The position numbers were made by a program, and so were the translations under genes. The notes under the pieces are model-generated. The model saw nothing but the letters and a program-made list of their open reading frames with translations. It had not been told where the DNA came from and did not search any database. A DNA stretch of 64,000 nt from Nitrospira sp. (GTDB lineage: Bacteria > Nitrospirota > Nitrospiria > Nitrospirales > Nitrospiraceae): the NCBI GenBank assembly GCA_016873515.1, contig VGXB01000002.1, positions 1-64,000 of the forward strand, given 5' to 3'. Below are positions 44,315-55,442 of the stretch, in pieces. Each line of letters starts with the position of its first letter. The first letter of the stretch is position 1.

Positions 44315-44940
44315 CGAGCCGAATTCCTTCTCCGAGCAGGGTGCGCGGGTTTCCGTGATACTGATGCACGGCTGACTACCTGCCAGGCTCGTATGATCCG
44401 AGTCAAGAGCGTGGCCGATCGGGGGCCTTGCGCCGTGACCAGTGCGCCCCGTGTCGTCAGGGTCCGGTGGGCCAACTGCACCTCCAGTCTGTCCGCAGGG
44501 AGCCATTCGGGAAATCGGTCGGCCCACTCGATAGCGACAACCATCGAGCCGGCACGATAGTCGTCCAGCCCGATCGATTCGGCTTCCGTGACGGTACGCA
44601 ACCGATAGAGATCGATATGAACCAGGGGGACTCGGCCGTAATATTCATGGACCAAGACGAAGGTGGGACTACTGACTGATTCCGGCGGCACGTCGAGGCC
44701 CGCGGCAATACCTCGGACCAAGGCGGTCTTGCCAGCGCCGAGTGAACCGATCAACGCGAGCACCTCTCCACCGGTAAACATAGAGCCGATGATGTGTCCA
44801 AGGCGTTCGGTCTGGGAGTGGGATGAGAGGACCAACTCAAGGAGCTCGGCCGACGGACGGCATGACGCCTTCGATTGTCGTGTGACTTGAACGGGGCCGG
44901 AAGGTAGCTGACTAGGCTTGCTGGATGGTCTTAAGGGCAT
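44311..44940 (-). CDS. tsaE: tRNA threonylcarbamoyladenosine ATPase TsaE
   Basis: ATG 44940 gives 209 residues; an upstream in-frame ATG at 44955 is possible. The core has TERLGHIIGSMFTGGEVLALIGSLGAGKTALVRGIA with Walker A GSLGAGKT, then SPTFVLVHEYYGRVPLVHIDLYRL and IGLDDYRAGSMVVAIEWADRF, all diagnostic of TsaE (YjeE), the ATPase that supports TsaB-TsaD in t6A37 synthesis. About 35 residues before and 40 after the core exceed the usual length and look disordered and basic. It overlaps nnrDE by 29 bases. Confidence 0.92.
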   Translation of the reverse strand: MPLRPSSKPSQLPSGPVQVTRQSKASCRPSAELLELVLSSHSQTERLGHIIGSMFTGGEVLALIGSLGAGKTALVRGIAAGLDVPPESVSSPTFVLVHEYYGRVPLVHIDLYRLRTVTEAESIGLDDYRAGSMVVAIEWADRFPEWLPADRLEVQLAHRTLTTRGALVTAQGPRSATLLTRIIRAWQVVSRASVSRKPAHPARRRNSAR

Positions 44941-46468
44941 AAGGTATCTGCTCAATCACATCTCCGGTAATGAGTCCTACTTGTCCCTTGTCAGCCGTAG
45001 CCAGGTCCCCAGCGTACCCATGCAGATAGGTGCCCGCGCAGGCCGCTTCCCAGGATGTCAACCCTTGCGCCAGCAGCCCAACGATGATTCCAGTCAAGAC
45101 GTCGCCTGTGCCGGCCGTGGCCATGCCTGGATTACCTGTGGGACAGATGGCCGCCGCTCCATCCGGCCTGGCCACGACGGTCCTGGCACCTTTCAGCACG
45201 ACGAACGTTCCTCGTTCCCGTGCAAACCGAACAGCGGTCCCGATGCGATCCGCGTTGATGCTCTGGGGGGTGGCATTGGTTTCTAGTCGAGCCATTTCTC
45301 CAGGATGAGGCGTGAGGATCGGCGGGGTCTTGCACGCGGTCAACACCGAGGCACGTCCGGCCAGCGCATTGAGCGCATCAGCATCCAGGACGGCCGGCCG
45401 ATCAAGATCTTTCATCAACGCTTGAACCAATTCGACTGTTTCCGGGTGGGTGGAGAGTCCGGGGCCAATCGCCACGGCGGTTCGAGCGGCGATGAAGGTT
45501 TTCAACCGGTCAAGTGCTAACCGAGAAAAGGTCCGTGCTTTTGTGTCCGGCATCGGGATTGTCATGGCCTCCAGCAGCTTTGATTCCAATACGTCGTTGA
45601 CGCCGGCGGGGGCGGCAACGGTGACGAGACCGGCTCCGATGCGAAGCGCGGCCTTGGCGGTCATAGCCGCTGCGCCGGTCTTGCCCACGGAGCCCGCGAT
45701 AATACCGACATGGCCAAACGTGCCTTTGTGGCTCACGGGCCTACGTGCTGGGAGAACGGCGCGTACGGAGGCCGGCGTCATCAGGGTTGTGTGGCTTGTG
45801 ACAGCCTCGATGTAGGCTGTAGGAATTCCGATATCAACAAGGTTGATCGATCCGGCAAGATCGATCCCATGATACTGATAGAGCCCCAATTTCGGGAGCC
45901 CGAACGTCACGGTCAGTGAGGCTCGGACGGCTCGACCGAGAATAGCACCGGTATCGGCATGAAGGCCCGATGGAAGGTCGGCGGCCACGACTAGGCGTCC
46001 CGCTTCATTGATACTGTCGATCGCGTCGGCGTAACGCCCAGTAACATCGGAGGAGAGGCCGGTTCCTAACAGCGCATCGATGATGAGGTCACTTTCACGG
46101 AGCAGCGGGGACATGTGGCTTTTGGAGGCATAGAGGTGCACGGCAGACTTGCCCGCCGTGCGGATGAATTGCCGGTACATCACGGCAGCGTCAGGGCTTA
46201 ATTCGGAGGCGGGCGACATCATGAAGACCTGGACCCGTGCCCGGCGGCGGTGGAGTAACCGGGCCGCGACAAGCCCATCGCCGCCGTTATTACCTTTTCC
46301 GCAGAGGATCATCATATGCTTTCCCTGTGCGGAACCAAAGGCTTGTTCAAGACAGGCCACAAGGCCTGAGCCGGCTCGCTCCATCAGCACTTTTGCCGGG
46401 ATGCGGGCTTCGCCGATCGTGCGGCGATCTAGCTGCTGCATCTGTGTGCCGGTGATGATTTTCGTCAT
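44912..46468 (-). CDS. nnr: Bifunctional NAD(P)H-hydrate repair enzyme
   Basis: A 518-residue fusion. The N-terminal epimerase domain (about 1-215) has MERAGSGLVACLEQAF, CGKGNNGGDGLVAARLLH and LIIDALLGTGLSSDVTGRY. The C-terminal ADP-dependent dehydratase domain (about 230-518) has HKGTFGHVGIIAGSVGKTGAAAMTAKAALRIGAGLVTVA, AVLDADALNAL, LTPHPGEMARL and GNPGMATAGTGDVLTGIIVG. It restores NADH and NADPH damaged by hydration. Fusion of nnrE and nnrD is common. It follows pdxJ and precedes tsaE, a frequent arrangement; acpS, often here, is absent. Confidence 0.94.
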   Translation of the reverse strand: MTKIITGTQMQQLDRRTIGEARIPAKVLMERAGSGLVACLEQAFGSAQGKHMMILCGKGNNGGDGLVAARLLHRRRARVQVFMMSPASELSPDAAVMYRQFIRTAGKSAVHLYASKSHMSPLLRESDLIIDALLGTGLSSDVTGRYADAIDSINEAGRLVVAADLPSGLHADTGAILGRAVRASLTVTFGLPKLGLYQYHGIDLAGSINLVDIGIPTAYIEAVTSHTTLMTPASVRAVLPARRPVSHKGTFGHVGIIAGSVGKTGAAAMTAKAALRIGAGLVTVAAPAGVNDVLESKLLEAMTIPMPDTKARTFSRLALDRLKTFIAARTAVAIGPGLSTHPETVELVQALMKDLDRPAVLDADALNALAGRASVLTACKTPPILTPHPGEMARLETNATPQSINADRIGTAVRFARERGTFVVLKGARTVVARPDGAAAICPTGNPGMATAGTGDVLTGIIVGLLAQGLTSWEAACAGTYLHGYAGDLATADKGQVGLITGDVIEQIPYALKTIQQA

Positions 46469-46513
46469 GGTGAACCGAGGATGATGAACAGGCAGATTCA
46501 GTGGCCGATAGCG

Positions 46514-47227
46514 TTAACCGAGCAAGGCTTTCATTTCTTTCACAGCTTGCTTGAGGCCAACCAGTACGGCCCGCGCAATGATGCTATGCCCGATGTTGTA
46601 TTCGACGATTTCAGGAATATGCGTCAGGCGTTTCACATTACGGTAATTCAACCCGTGGCCCGCATTGACGCCGATCCCCAGCTTGTACGCGAACTTCGCC
46701 GCCTGGGTGATGGCCTCGAATTCGGCATCGGTCTCTTTGGAGCGGCTCGCATTCGCATAGCGGCCGGTGTGTAGCTCAACGAAATCCGCGGAAACTTTGT
46801 GCGCGGCCTTGATCTGAGTGAGATCTGGCTCGACGAAGAGGCTGACGGGAATCCCACCGTTGTGCAGCAACGTAATGATACCCTCGATACGATCGCGCTG
46901 GCCGGCAACGTCCAGCCCGCCCTCCGTGGTGAGTTCCTGCCGTTTCTCCGGGACCAGCGTGACGAGATCCGGTTTCACCGTGAGTGCGATCTTCGCCATG
47001 GTGTCATCTGCAGCCATTTCCAGATCGAGTTTGGTGCGGAGAATTTCGCGCAAGAGCCGGAGGTCTCGGTCTTGGATATGCCGGCGGTCTTCGCGCAGAT
47101 GGACGACCAGTCCATCTGCCCCGGCCAGTTCGACGAGGATGGCCGCGGCTAGAGGGTCCGGGTCGTTCTCTCCCCGTGCCTGCCGCAACGTCGCGACATG
47201 ATCGATATTGACGCCAAGCCGGGCCAC
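46514..47227 (-). CDS. pdxJ: Pyridoxine 5'-phosphate synthase PdxJ
   Basis: GTG 47227 behind GGGAGA gives 237 residues starting [19 protein letters not shown], the canonical PdxJ N-terminus; the 46 upstream codons of the open frame are non-coding. Further marks: [55 protein letters not shown] and [15 protein letters not shown]. PdxJ closes the pyridoxine ring from deoxyxylulose phosphate and aminoacetone phosphate. First gene of the minus-strand unit. Several PLP enzymes of this window depend on its product. Confidence 0.95.
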   Translation of the reverse strand: MARLGVNIDHVATLRQARGENDPDPLAAAILVELAGADGLVVHLREDRRHIQDRDLRLLREILRTKLDLEMAADDTMAKIALTVKPDLVTLVPEKRQELTTEGGLDVAGQRDRIEGIITLLHNGGIPVSLFVEPDLTQIKAAHKVSADFVELHTGRYANASRSKETDAEFEAITQAAKFAYKLGIGVNAGHGLNYRNVKRLTHIPEIVEYNIGHSIIARAVLVGLKQAVKEMKALLG

Positions 47228-47413
47228 TGATTCTCCCTTCAGCTCTCTCTGGGTGCCGAGGAAAACAGGACAACGAAATGATGTGGAATTGGGATCTATT
47301 AGTAACAGAAAGCCGGGAGGGGGAGCAAGGTCGAACTCCTTCGGTCGTGAGCTGAATAGGTGCAAAGGTGCCCGAGAGCAAGGATTCAGAACCCCACAGA
47401 ATCACAAGGCAAA

Positions 47414-47442
47414 TTGACTCGGTCAGGGCCCTCCATTACAAT
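47414..47442 (+). promoter_or_regulatory. Sigma-70 promoter of the alaC-hom-thrC-lysC operon
   Basis: TTGACT (47414-47419), a spacer of exactly 17 bases and TACAAT (47437-47442). It lies about 90 bases before the alaC start and points toward the amino-acid cluster. Confidence 0.65.
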
Positions 47443-47532
47443 AGACCCATCTCGATAGCCCCTGGAGAGCTGTGATCAGAATAGGGGACCGAGAAAACGG
47501 TTCGCATCTATCAAACAAGCCAGGGAGCGGTT

Positions 47533-48729
47533 ATGGGGCTGGGCGATGGGTTTTATCGAATCAAACGACTCCCTCCGTATGTCTTCGCGCAGGTACAATC
47601 GCTCAAGCTCGACGCTCGGCAACATGGTGAGGATATCATCGATTTCGGCATGGGGAATCCCGACCAGCCGACGCCGTCCCACATCGTCGACAAGATGATC
47701 GAGGCGGCCCGCAAGGGGAAGAATCATCGCTACTCCGCGTCGCGCGGAATTACCAAACTGCGCTATGCGATCTGTGGGTGGTACAAACGCAACTACGATG
47801 TCGATTTAGACCCGGAAACAGAAGCGATCGTGACGATCGGATCGAAAGAGGGTCTGGCACACCTGGCTTTGGCCATGATCGGTCCCGGCGACGTAGTGTT
47901 GACGCCGACCCCGACCTACCCAATTCATATGTACAGTTTCATCATCGCGGGTGGCGAGGTTCGTGGGATCGAACTGCATCAGGATAACGATTTTTTTGAA
48001 GATCTCACACGAGTCTATCGCCAGACGTTTCCACGGCCGAAGATCCTCGTCATCAATTTTCCGCACAATCCAACGACGGCCGTCGTGGATCTGGGATTCT
48101 TCAAAAAGATCGTTGCTTTTGCCAAGGAACACAACGTTATCGTCATTCATGATCTGGCCTATGCTGACCTGGTATTCGATGGTTACAAGGCGCCGAGCTT
48201 TCTTCAAGTCCCCGGTGCAAAGGACGTCGGGGTAGAGTTCTACACCCTCTCCAAGGCCTACAACATGCCGGGATGGCGCGTGGGGTTTTGTATGGGCAAT
48301 CGCGAGGTAGTGGGGGCGCTGGCGAAGATCAAGAGCTATCTGGACTATGGGATTTTCCAACCAGTTCAGATCGCCAGCGTGATTGCACTCAACGGGCCGC
48401 AGGACTGTGTCAAAGAGACGGTCCTGCGCTATCAGAAACGGCGCGATGTGCTGGTCGGCGGGCTGAATCGCATCGGGTGGAACGTGGCCAAGCCATTGGC
48501 CACGATGTTTGTGTGGGCCCGCATCCCCCTGCCCTATCGCCACATGGGTTCGCTGGAATTTTCAAAGCTGCTGCTCAAGGAAGCAAAAGTCGCGGTATCG
48601 CCGGGGATCGGTTTCGGCGAAGGCGGCGATGAATATGTGCGCTTCGGGTTGGTGGAGAACGAGCATCGCACCCGTCAGGCCGTCAGGGGCATCCGGAAAG
48701 CGCTGAAGCTCCATGGAGCCGAAGAATGA
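47533..48729 (+). CDS. alaC: Alanine transaminase AlaC-like
   Basis: A 398-residue class I aminotransferase beginning [20 protein letters not shown], as in AlaC (glutamate-pyruvate aminotransferase). Also visible: [63 protein letters not shown] and the Schiff-base lysine in [16 protein letters not shown]. The C-terminal [19 protein letters not shown] carries the carboxylate-binding Arg. AlaC makes alanine from pyruvate; LL-diaminopimelate aminotransferase is a near relative and cannot be excluded. The stop overlaps the start of hom by four bases. Confidence 0.85.
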   Translation: MGLGDGFYRIKRLPPYVFAQVQSLKLDARQHGEDIIDFGMGNPDQPTPSHIVDKMIEAARKGKNHRYSASRGITKLRYAICGWYKRNYDVDLDPETEAIVTIGSKEGLAHLALAMIGPGDVVLTPTPTYPIHMYSFIIAGGEVRGIELHQDNDFFEDLTRVYRQTFPRPKILVINFPHNPTTAVVDLGFFKKIVAFAKEHNVIVIHDLAYADLVFDGYKAPSFLQVPGAKDVGVEFYTLSKAYNMPGWRVGFCMGNREVVGALAKIKSYLDYGIFQPVQIASVIALNGPQDCVKETVLRYQKRRDVLVGGLNRIGWNVAKPLATMFVWARIPLPYRHMGSLEFSKLLLKEAKVAVSPGIGFGEGGDEYVRFGLVENEHRTRQAVRGIRKALKLHGAEE

Positions 48730-50039
48730 CATCCCGTATCGGAGTCGGCATTATCGGGTTCGGCACGGTGGGCACCGGAACGGCGAAAGTGCTGCTCGAC
48801 AAGGCCGCGCTCATTCGCCGCCATGTCGGGGTGCCGATCGAGCTGATCCGCATCGCGGACCTCGACATCACACGAGACCGTGGCCTGTCACTTCCTCCCG
48901 GTGTCTTGACGACCGACGTGAAGCAGGTGCTCAACGATCCCGCTGTCGATATCGTCATCGAATTGATCGGCGGCTACGACATTGCCAAACGGGTCATCCT
49001 CGAGGCGATCGCCGCCGGCAAACACGTGATCACGGCCAACAAGGCTCTATTAGCGCTTCATGGAGAGGAGATTTTCGAGGCTGCGTCGCGCAAGGGTGTG
49101 GATGTGGGATTCGAGGCTAGCGTGGGTGGGGGTATCCCTGTCATTCGGGCGCTGACGGAAGGGCTGGTGGGTAATACGCTCCAATCCATTTACGGTATTA
49201 TCAACGGCACATCGAATTACATTCTGTCTCGGATGACACATGACGGCCATAGTTTCGAAGCCGTGCTCAACGATGCGCAGCAAGCCGGGTATGCTGAGGC
49301 GAACCCCGCCTTCGACGTGGAGGGCATCGATTCGGCGCACAAACTTGCGATTTTGGTAAACCTTGCCTATGGCACGCCCGTGAATTTCAAAGAGATCTAC
49401 ACGGAAGGGATTACCCACATCACGCCGACCGACATCGCCTATGCGAAACAGTTTGGCTTTACCATCAAGCTTCTGGGCATTGCCAAGCTCGTGGACGGTG
49501 AGGTAGAAGCCCGCGTGCACCCCACGATGTTGCCCTCGCGCTCCCCTCTCGCGCAAGTTGAGGGGGTCTACAACGCAATCCAATTGGTTGGCGATGCGGT
49601 CGGGGACGTGGTGTTCTATGGCCGGGGGGCCGGCTCGATGCCGACAGGAAGCGCTGTGGTGAGCGACGTGATCGCCATCGGACGGAATCTGCTCAAAGGC
49701 GCGGTCGGACGAGTGCCTCCCGCGTCGTTCCAACAGGACCAGCGGCGGCCGCTGCGCATGAAACCGATGGAGGAGATCAGTTCGCTCTACTATCTGCGAT
49801 TCATGGTGGTGGACCGTCCCGGGGTCTTGGCGCAAATCGCTGGAGAATTGGGCCGCTGCGGAATCAGTATCTCCTCGATGCTGCAGCAGGGACGCCGGGA
49901 AGAGCAAACGGTGCCGGTGGTTATCAAGACGCATATGGCCCAAGAGCGTGACATACAGACCGCACTCTGCGAGATCAACCGCAAACCCTTTGTGTCCGAA
50001 CCGGCGACGCTGATTCGGGTGGAAGGCAAAGACGAGTGA
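48726..50039 (+). CDS. hom: Homoserine dehydrogenase
   Basis: A 437-residue enzyme: Rossmann domain with [17 protein letters not shown] at about 8-24, [16 protein letters not shown], the catalytic region [34 protein letters not shown], the [22 protein letters not shown] motif and a C-terminal ACT domain (about 355-430, [20 protein letters not shown]). It reduces aspartate semialdehyde to homoserine. The ACT domain suggests feedback inhibition by threonine. It overlaps alaC and precedes thrC by 15 bases. Confidence 0.96.
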   Translation: MTSRIGVGIIGFGTVGTGTAKVLLDKAALIRRHVGVPIELIRIADLDITRDRGLSLPPGVLTTDVKQVLNDPAVDIVIELIGGYDIAKRVILEAIAAGKHVITANKALLALHGEEIFEAASRKGVDVGFEASVGGGIPVIRALTEGLVGNTLQSIYGIINGTSNYILSRMTHDGHSFEAVLNDAQQAGYAEANPAFDVEGIDSAHKLAILVNLAYGTPVNFKEIYTEGITHITPTDIAYAKQFGFTIKLLGIAKLVDGEVEARVHPTMLPSRSPLAQVEGVYNAIQLVGDAVGDVVFYGRGAGSMPTGSAVVSDVIAIGRNLLKGAVGRVPPASFQQDQRRPLRMKPMEEISSLYYLRFMVVDRPGVLAQIAGELGRCGISISSMLQQGRREEQTVPVVIKTHMAQERDIQTALCEINRKPFVSEPATLIRVEGKDE

Positions 50040-50054
50040 CAGGCAAGTGATCGA

Positions 50055-51113
50055 ATGAATCGCTGGCGCGGCATCATTGAAGAATATCGCAAGTTTCTAC
50101 CGGTGTCGGAGAAGACTCCGATCATCAGCTTAGCAGAGGGCAATACGCCGCTGATTCGTGCCGCGCGGCTGGCCAAGGCGATCGCGCCGGGCATCGATCT
50201 GTATCTTAAGTTCGAGGGGATGAATCCCACCGGTTCTTTCAAAGATCGCGGCATGACGCTGGCCATGTCGAAAGCGGCGGAGAACGGCGCGCGAGCCGTC
50301 ATGTGCGCCTCTACCGGCAATACGTCCGCGTCGGCGGCCGCCTATGGGGCCCACGCAGGGTTGGCCGTCTACGTCTTGATCCCAGCTGGGAAAATTGCGA
50401 TGGGGAAACTTTCCCAAGCAATGATGCACCAAGCGACGGTGATTCAAATCGAAGGAAATTTCGATCAAGCCTTGACGTTGGTCAAGGATCTTTCAGCCGC
50501 CTATCATATCGAGTTGGTGAATTCCTTGAATCCCTTCCGCATCGAGGGGCAGAAGACTGCCGCATTCGAAGTCTGCGATCAGCTTGGTGAGGCTCCGAAT
50601 CTCCACGTGCTGCCAGTAGGCAATGCTGGGAACATTACTGCCTACTGGAGGGGCTATCGCGAATACCGCCAGGCCAATCAAATTGCCAAGCTTCCCCGCA
50701 TGATGGGAGTTCAGGCGGCGGGGGCGGCTCCGATTGTGCTGGGCAAGGTTGTCGAGCAGCCGCACACTGTGGCCACGGCGATTCAGATCGGCAATCCGGC
50801 CAGCTGGTCCTCGGCTGTGACTGCGATCCAAGAATCTTCCGGTGCCATCGACGTGGTCACGGATGAGGAAATTCTTCAGGCCTACGCGGCGGTGGCGGCG
50901 GCAGAAGGCGTGTTTTGCGAACCGGCGTCCGCCGCATCAGTCGCGGGCGTGGTGAAGTTGCACCGGGCGGGTGCGCTGCGGGAAGGCGACACCGTGGTGT
51001 GCACGCTGACCGGGCATGGCCTAAAAGATGCTGATACCGCCATCGGTGTGTCGAAACCTCCCTTAACCGTCAAGGCGACGCGTGAGGATGTCGCTCGGCT
51101 GTTGCAGATATGA
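50055..51113 (+). CDS. thrC: Threonine synthase
   Basis: A 352-residue fold-type-II PLP enzyme with [19 protein letters not shown], the PLP lysine in [18 protein letters not shown] near residue 62, [34 protein letters not shown] (phosphate loop) and [17 protein letters not shown]. It converts O-phosphohomoserine to threonine. The short form without the large N-terminal extension is usual here. Its substrate requires a homoserine kinase; no thrB is in the cluster, which makes the next gene interesting. Confidence 0.95.
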   Translation: MNRWRGIIEEYRKFLPVSEKTPIISLAEGNTPLIRAARLAKAIAPGIDLYLKFEGMNPTGSFKDRGMTLAMSKAAENGARAVMCASTGNTSASAAAYGAHAGLAVYVLIPAGKIAMGKLSQAMMHQATVIQIEGNFDQALTLVKDLSAAYHIELVNSLNPFRIEGQKTAAFEVCDQLGEAPNLHVLPVGNAGNITAYWRGYREYRQANQIAKLPRMMGVQAAGAAPIVLGKVVEQPHTVATAIQIGNPASWSSAVTAIQESSGAIDVVTDEEILQAYAAVAAAEGVFCEPASAASVAGVVKLHRAGALREGDTVVCTLTGHGLKDADTAIGVSKPPLTVKATREDVARLLQI

Positions 51114-51129
51114 GCATGGTGCAGTTCAG

Positions 51130-52338
51130 ATGAAATATGTGATCGTGCATGCCGGTGGAATGGCTGATCAACCCCGGCAAGAACTCGGCGGGCGCACTCC
51201 CCTCCAAGCCTCGCGCACCCCCCATCTCAATCGTCTGGCACAGGCGGGAGAACTCGGCCAGCTCGCGATTCCCTGTGACCGCGTGATACACGGCAGCGGC
51301 TTGAGCGGCACGGCTATCCTCGGATACGACCCCCAAAAGTACTATCAAGGTCCAGGTCCATTCGAAGCGGCGAGCTTAGGAGTGTCCGTGACAGAACATG
51401 ACGTGGTGTATCGCTGCACGATGGTAACACTGAAACCAGAAGGTGGAAAACCTGGCGACGACATCAAGAAATTAGGCCCGCATGTCGTCATGGACGATGC
51501 GACGGGAGGCTTGATCGAAACCGAAGACGCGCGAGAATTGATCGACGCAATCAATGAACAGCTCGGGTCCGAGACCATTCAATTTATTCCTGGAACCGGT
51601 CATCGTCATCTTATGGTGTGGGTGAATGGAAAACTGAAAACCCTCTGCGCTGATCCACGGACGGTGCTCGGCCGGTCCATCGCGGAGGCGTTGCCCAAGA
51701 TGGACGAAGCGAACATCCTTCGAAAGCTTATGGACGCTGCCTATTTGATTCTGCACGATCATCCGATCAACGATGACCGCCTGGCATCCGGCAAGAAGCC
51801 GGCCAATTGCGTCTGGCTGTGGGGTGAAGGGCGGGCCGTCATATGGCCGAGCCTGCCGGAAAAGTACCGTATCAAGGGTACGGTCGTGGCGACGAGCAAT
51901 GTGCTACGAGGCATCGGTATTTGCGCGGGACTCGATGTGGTGGATCCTGATCGGTTGGCTGATGGAGACTTCCTCGCGAAGGCGAACGCGGCGTTGGCGG
52001 AGTGCGCCAAGAAAGATTTCATCTATGTGCATGCGGGTCTAACAGACGACGTGATCCACAGCGCCGACATGAACGCGAAGGTGCGGGGCATCGAAGCGTT
52101 CGATCGAGATCTGGTTGGACCCTTGATCGAGGGATTGGCCAAACAGGGGCCGTATCGGTATTTGGTGGTGAGTGATCATGGCAAAGCGGAGGGGTTGCCC
52201 ATCTATGCGTTTGGAGAAGGCGGTAACCAAGGTTCTGCAACTGCCGGTCGGCGGTTTACGGAGTCCGACGCGCAGGCTTCGAACCTTCCGCCTCGTGACG
52301 CCACCAAATTCATCAACCGGCTCTTTGCAAAAGGGTGA
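51130..52338 (+). CDS. Archaeal-type phosphoglycerate-mutase homologue in the threonine operon (proposed homoserine kinase)
   Basis: ATG 51130 gives 402 residues of the alkaline-phosphatase-like metalloenzyme superfamily, ApgM branch: [101 protein letters not shown]. The order hom-thrC-this-lysC without thrB fits the family called proposed homoserine kinase (TIGR02535). Odd features: the canonical D-G-M near the N-terminus reads G-G-M (Gly9), G-S-D reads G-S-G around Ser56, and the C-terminal His-x-x-Asp-Pro-Val-Pro metal motif is missing, while DDVIH and SDH are kept. Activity is therefore uncertain. The stop overlaps lysC. Confidence 0.75.
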   Translation: MKYVIVHAGGMADQPRQELGGRTPLQASRTPHLNRLAQAGELGQLAIPCDRVIHGSGLSGTAILGYDPQKYYQGPGPFEAASLGVSVTEHDVVYRCTMVTLKPEGGKPGDDIKKLGPHVVMDDATGGLIETEDARELIDAINEQLGSETIQFIPGTGHRHLMVWVNGKLKTLCADPRTVLGRSIAEALPKMDEANILRKLMDAAYLILHDHPINDDRLASGKKPANCVWLWGEGRAVIWPSLPEKYRIKGTVVATSNVLRGIGICAGLDVVDPDRLADGDFLAKANAALAECAKKDFIYVHAGLTDDVIHSADMNAKVRGIEAFDRDLVGPLIEGLAKQGPYRYLVVSDHGKAEGLPIYAFGEGGNQGSATAGRRFTESDAQASNLPPRDATKFINRLFAKG

Positions 52339-53567
52339 AATCGGTGGCCTTGATCGTCCAGAAATACGGTGGTACGTCCGTCGGATCAATCGAGAGGATT
52401 CACCGGGTCGCGGACCAGGTGTCGCGGACGCTACGGGAAGGGTATCAGACCGTTGTGGTGCTGTCCGCGATGAGTGGCGAAACGGACCGTCTGATCAAGT
52501 TGGCCCAACAAGCTACACCGACTCCAGACGAACGGGAAATGGATGTGCTGCTCTCCACCGGTGAGCGAGTCACCATCGCGCTACTGGCCATGGAGCTCCG
52601 TGGGCGAGGGATCAATGCGCGGTCGTATACGGGTCGGCAAGTCGGCATCATGACCGACAGTGCTCATACCAACGCGCGCATCGCGCGGGTTACGGCCGAT
52701 CGAATTCGCGAGGCGCTGGAGGAAGGGATTGTTCCCGTCGTGGCGGGCTTTCAAGGTATCAACGAGCAGTCCGACGTGACAACCTTGGGGCGCGGTGGGT
52801 CTGACTTGTCCGCTGTGGCGCTGGCCGCGGCGTTGAAGGCTGATCGGTGCATCATCTACACCGACGTCGATGGCGTCTACACGGCAGACCCGAACATCGT
52901 GCCGACGGCGACACGCATTGAGAAGATCTCCTACGAAGAGATGCTTGAAATGGCCAGCCTGGGCGCCAAAGTCCTCCAGGCTAGGTCGGTGGAGTTCGCT
53001 GCCAAATTCAAGGTGCCGGTGGAGGTGAACTCGAGCTTCAAAGAAGGAAAGGGAACCCTCGTGACGAAAGAAGATACGGATATGGAAGCAGCGGCAGTGG
53101 CCGGAGTCACTGGAGACCGCAATCAGGCGAAGATCACGATCGTCGGTGTGCCGGACAAACCGGGAGTCGCCGCGCGGATTTTCGGCACCGTGGCGGAAGC
53201 CCATATCAATGTGGACATGATCATTCAGAATATCAGCCAGACCGCCGCGACGGATCTCTCCTTCACAGTTCATAAAGCCGACTTAAAAAAAGCCGTGCCG
53301 ATTATCCAAGCCGTGGCCAAGGACATCGAGGCCAAGTCGGTGGCCGTGACCGAAGCGATCGCCAAAGTCTCTCTCATCGGGGTTGGGATGCGGTCCCATT
53401 CGGGTGTGGCAGCAAAGATGTTCGAAGTGCTCGCGCGGGAAGGCATCAACATCATGATGATCAGCACCTCTGAGATCAAAATTTCCTGCGTGATCGACGA
53501 AAAATATCTTGAGTTAGCCATGCGATCGCTGCATTCAGCAGTTGGACTCGATCAAATACAGTCTTGA
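52335..53567 (+). CDS. lysC: Aspartate kinase
   Basis: GTG 52335 overlaps the previous stop (GTGA) and gives 410 residues; GTG 52344 would give the more usual [14 protein letters not shown] start. The kinase domain has [81 protein letters not shown] (ATP and aspartate sites); two ACT domains occupy about 265-400 ([19 protein letters not shown] and [20 protein letters not shown]). It makes aspartyl phosphate for lysine, threonine and methionine. Its position after the mutase-like gene places the entire pathway under one promoter. Confidence 0.96.
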   Translation: MKSVALIVQKYGGTSVGSIERIHRVADQVSRTLREGYQTVVVLSAMSGETDRLIKLAQQATPTPDEREMDVLLSTGERVTIALLAMELRGRGINARSYTGRQVGIMTDSAHTNARIARVTADRIREALEEGIVPVVAGFQGINEQSDVTTLGRGGSDLSAVALAAALKADRCIIYTDVDGVYTADPNIVPTATRIEKISYEEMLEMASLGAKVLQARSVEFAAKFKVPVEVNSSFKEGKGTLVTKEDTDMEAAAVAGVTGDRNQAKITIVGVPDKPGVAARIFGTVAEAHINVDMIIQNISQTAATDLSFTVHKADLKKAVPIIQAVAKDIEAKSVAVTEAIAKVSLIGVGMRSHSGVAAKMFEVLAREGINIMMISTSEIKISCVIDEKYLELAMRSLHSAVGLDQIQS

Positions 53568-53655
53568 TACGTCTGGGCCGTGGTTAGTCATTTCGGTTTG
53601 CCCAGGACCTTGACATCTCGACATCCGAGCCTCGCGCCTGGTACCCTTTCGTCCT

Positions 53656-55305
53656 ATGGCTCGAAAATCCAAGCCCACTCAGTTGTCCCGCACTACACGC
53701 GAACGGCGTAGTTCTTCTGAATCGCTATTGCTTACCGACGGGCTTCCGGTGCTGGAAATCTATGACACGACGCTCCGCGACGGCGCGCAGGCGGAAGATG
53801 TTAGTTTTTCGGCAGAGGACAAGGTCCGCATCGCACAAAAGCTGGACGAACTCGGTGTCCATTTCATCGAGGGCGGGTGGCCCGGCGCCAATCCAAAGGA
53901 CATCGAATTCTTCCGGATGATCAAAACGGTTCCTCTGAAGCACGCGACCGTCATTGCCTTTGGTTCGACGAGAAAGGCAAGCCATTTCGTGCGCGAGGAT
54001 CCCAATCTTCAAGCCTTGCTCGCTGCGGAAACCAAGACGATTACGCTCTTTGGGAAAACCTGGTCTTTGCACGTCACTGACGCCCTCGGCATCTCTCTGA
54101 CTAAGAATCTCGAATTGATCGGTGATTCTGTCGCGTACCTTCGAAGCAAGGGACGCCGGGTGTTCTATGATGCCGAGCATTTTTTCGACGGATACAAGAC
54201 GAATCCAGAATACGCGCTCAACAGCATTAGAAAAGCGGTGGAAGCGGGTGCCGACCGGGTGATTCTCTGCGACACCAATGGTGGGACCATGCCCTGGGAA
54301 ATTAGGGAGATCTGCGAGGTTGTCCGCCAAGAATGTGCTGTGCCGTTGGGCATCCATGCGCACAACGATTGCGACATGGCGGTGGCGAACTCGCTGGTGG
54401 CGATCGAAACGGGGATTGTGCAGGTGCAAGGGACGATCAATGGCATCGGGGAGCGGTGCGGGAATGCGAATCTCTGTTCGATCGTGCCTAATTTGGAATT
54501 GAAGATGAAGCGGCCGGCACTAACGGACCGGCTCAGCCGTCTCAAGGAAGTCTCGGGGTTTGTCACGGAGATCGCTAATCTGATGCCCAACAAGCACCAG
54601 CCCTACGTCGGCGATTCGGCCTTCGCCCACAAAGGCGGGGTCCATATCCATGCCGTGCTCAAGAATTCGGCGACCTACGAACATATTAATCCAACTCAAG
54701 TGGGTAATCGGCAACGTGTGTTGGTCTCGGACTATGCCGGCCGCAGTGGCCTCTTGGACAAGATCGAAGCCTTCGGCATCAAGCTGTCGAAGGATCACTC
54801 CAAAGTTCAGGAGCTGGTGAACACACTCAAAGAACGGGAAAGTCAGGGATATCAGTTCGAGGGAGCGGAAGGTTCGTTTGAGCTGCTTATGCGGAAAGCC
54901 ATGGGGAGCCACAAGTCCTCGTTCCAGCTGTTGGGATTTCGGGTCATTGTCGAAAAGAAACAGGATGACGGCGCGCCGCTATCAGAAGCGACCGTGATGA
55001 TCAAGGTCGGCGATGTAATTGAACATACGGCGGCCGTTGGGGCAGGGCCGGTTAGTGCGTTGGATCATGCTCTGCGCAAATCCCTGGAAAAATTTTACCC
55101 GCAACTCATGGAAGTGAAATTGCTCGACTACAAGGTGCGAGTCTTGGCGGCAAATCAAGGTACAGGATCAAAAGTTCGAGTCTTGATCGAATCAGGCGAT
55201 CACAAAGATAAGTGGGGAACGGTGGGGGTTTCGGAGAACATTATCGAAGCAACATGGCAGGCCTTGGGCGACAGCATCGAATATAAGCTTTTGGCAAAAG
55301 AGTGA
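53656..55305 (+). CDS. cimA: (R)-citramalate synthase
   Basis: A 549-residue HMGL-like enzyme: LEIYDTTLRDGAQAEDVSFSAEDKVRIAQKLDELG near the start, FIEGGWPGANPKD, HFFDGYKTNPEYAL, LCDTNGGTMPWEI, IHAHNDCDMAVANSL and INGIGERCGNANLCSI, with a LeuA-type allosteric domain at about 420-545. The EGGWPG motif and length mark the CimA (DUF/LeuA paralogue) type rather than isopropylmalate synthase. It condenses pyruvate and acetyl-CoA as the first step of threonine-independent isoleucine synthesis. It starts 88 bases after lysC. Confidence 0.92.
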   Translation: MARKSKPTQLSRTTRERRSSSESLLLTDGLPVLEIYDTTLRDGAQAEDVSFSAEDKVRIAQKLDELGVHFIEGGWPGANPKDIEFFRMIKTVPLKHATVIAFGSTRKASHFVREDPNLQALLAAETKTITLFGKTWSLHVTDALGISLTKNLELIGDSVAYLRSKGRRVFYDAEHFFDGYKTNPEYALNSIRKAVEAGADRVILCDTNGGTMPWEIREICEVVRQECAVPLGIHAHNDCDMAVANSLVAIETGIVQVQGTINGIGERCGNANLCSIVPNLELKMKRPALTDRLSRLKEVSGFVTEIANLMPNKHQPYVGDSAFAHKGGVHIHAVLKNSATYEHINPTQVGNRQRVLVSDYAGRSGLLDKIEAFGIKLSKDHSKVQELVNTLKERESQGYQFEGAEGSFELLMRKAMGSHKSSFQLLGFRVIVEKKQDDGAPLSEATVMIKVGDVIEHTAAVGAGPVSALDHALRKSLEKFYPQLMEVKLLDYKVRVLAANQGTGSKVRVLIESGDHKDKWGTVGVSENIIEATWQALGDSIEYKLLAKE

Positions 55306-55336
55306 CCCCCAGAAGAAGGGTATCACCAAATTATTC

Positions 55337-55365
55337 TTGACATGATTCATAACTGTATGTAATAT
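55337..55365 (+). promoter_or_regulatory. Sigma-70 promoter of ihfA
   Basis: A near-consensus pair: TTGACA (55337-55342), a 17-base spacer and TAATAT (55360-55365), in an AT-rich stretch 77 bases before the ATG. The best promoter of the window. Confidence 0.8.
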
Positions 55366-55442
55366 AAGATAAACTATCCGTATGAAGGTTGGGGATTTCG
55401 CAACAGGCCATAGAGATAGCAGTGGGCGCTTAAGGGGGATGT

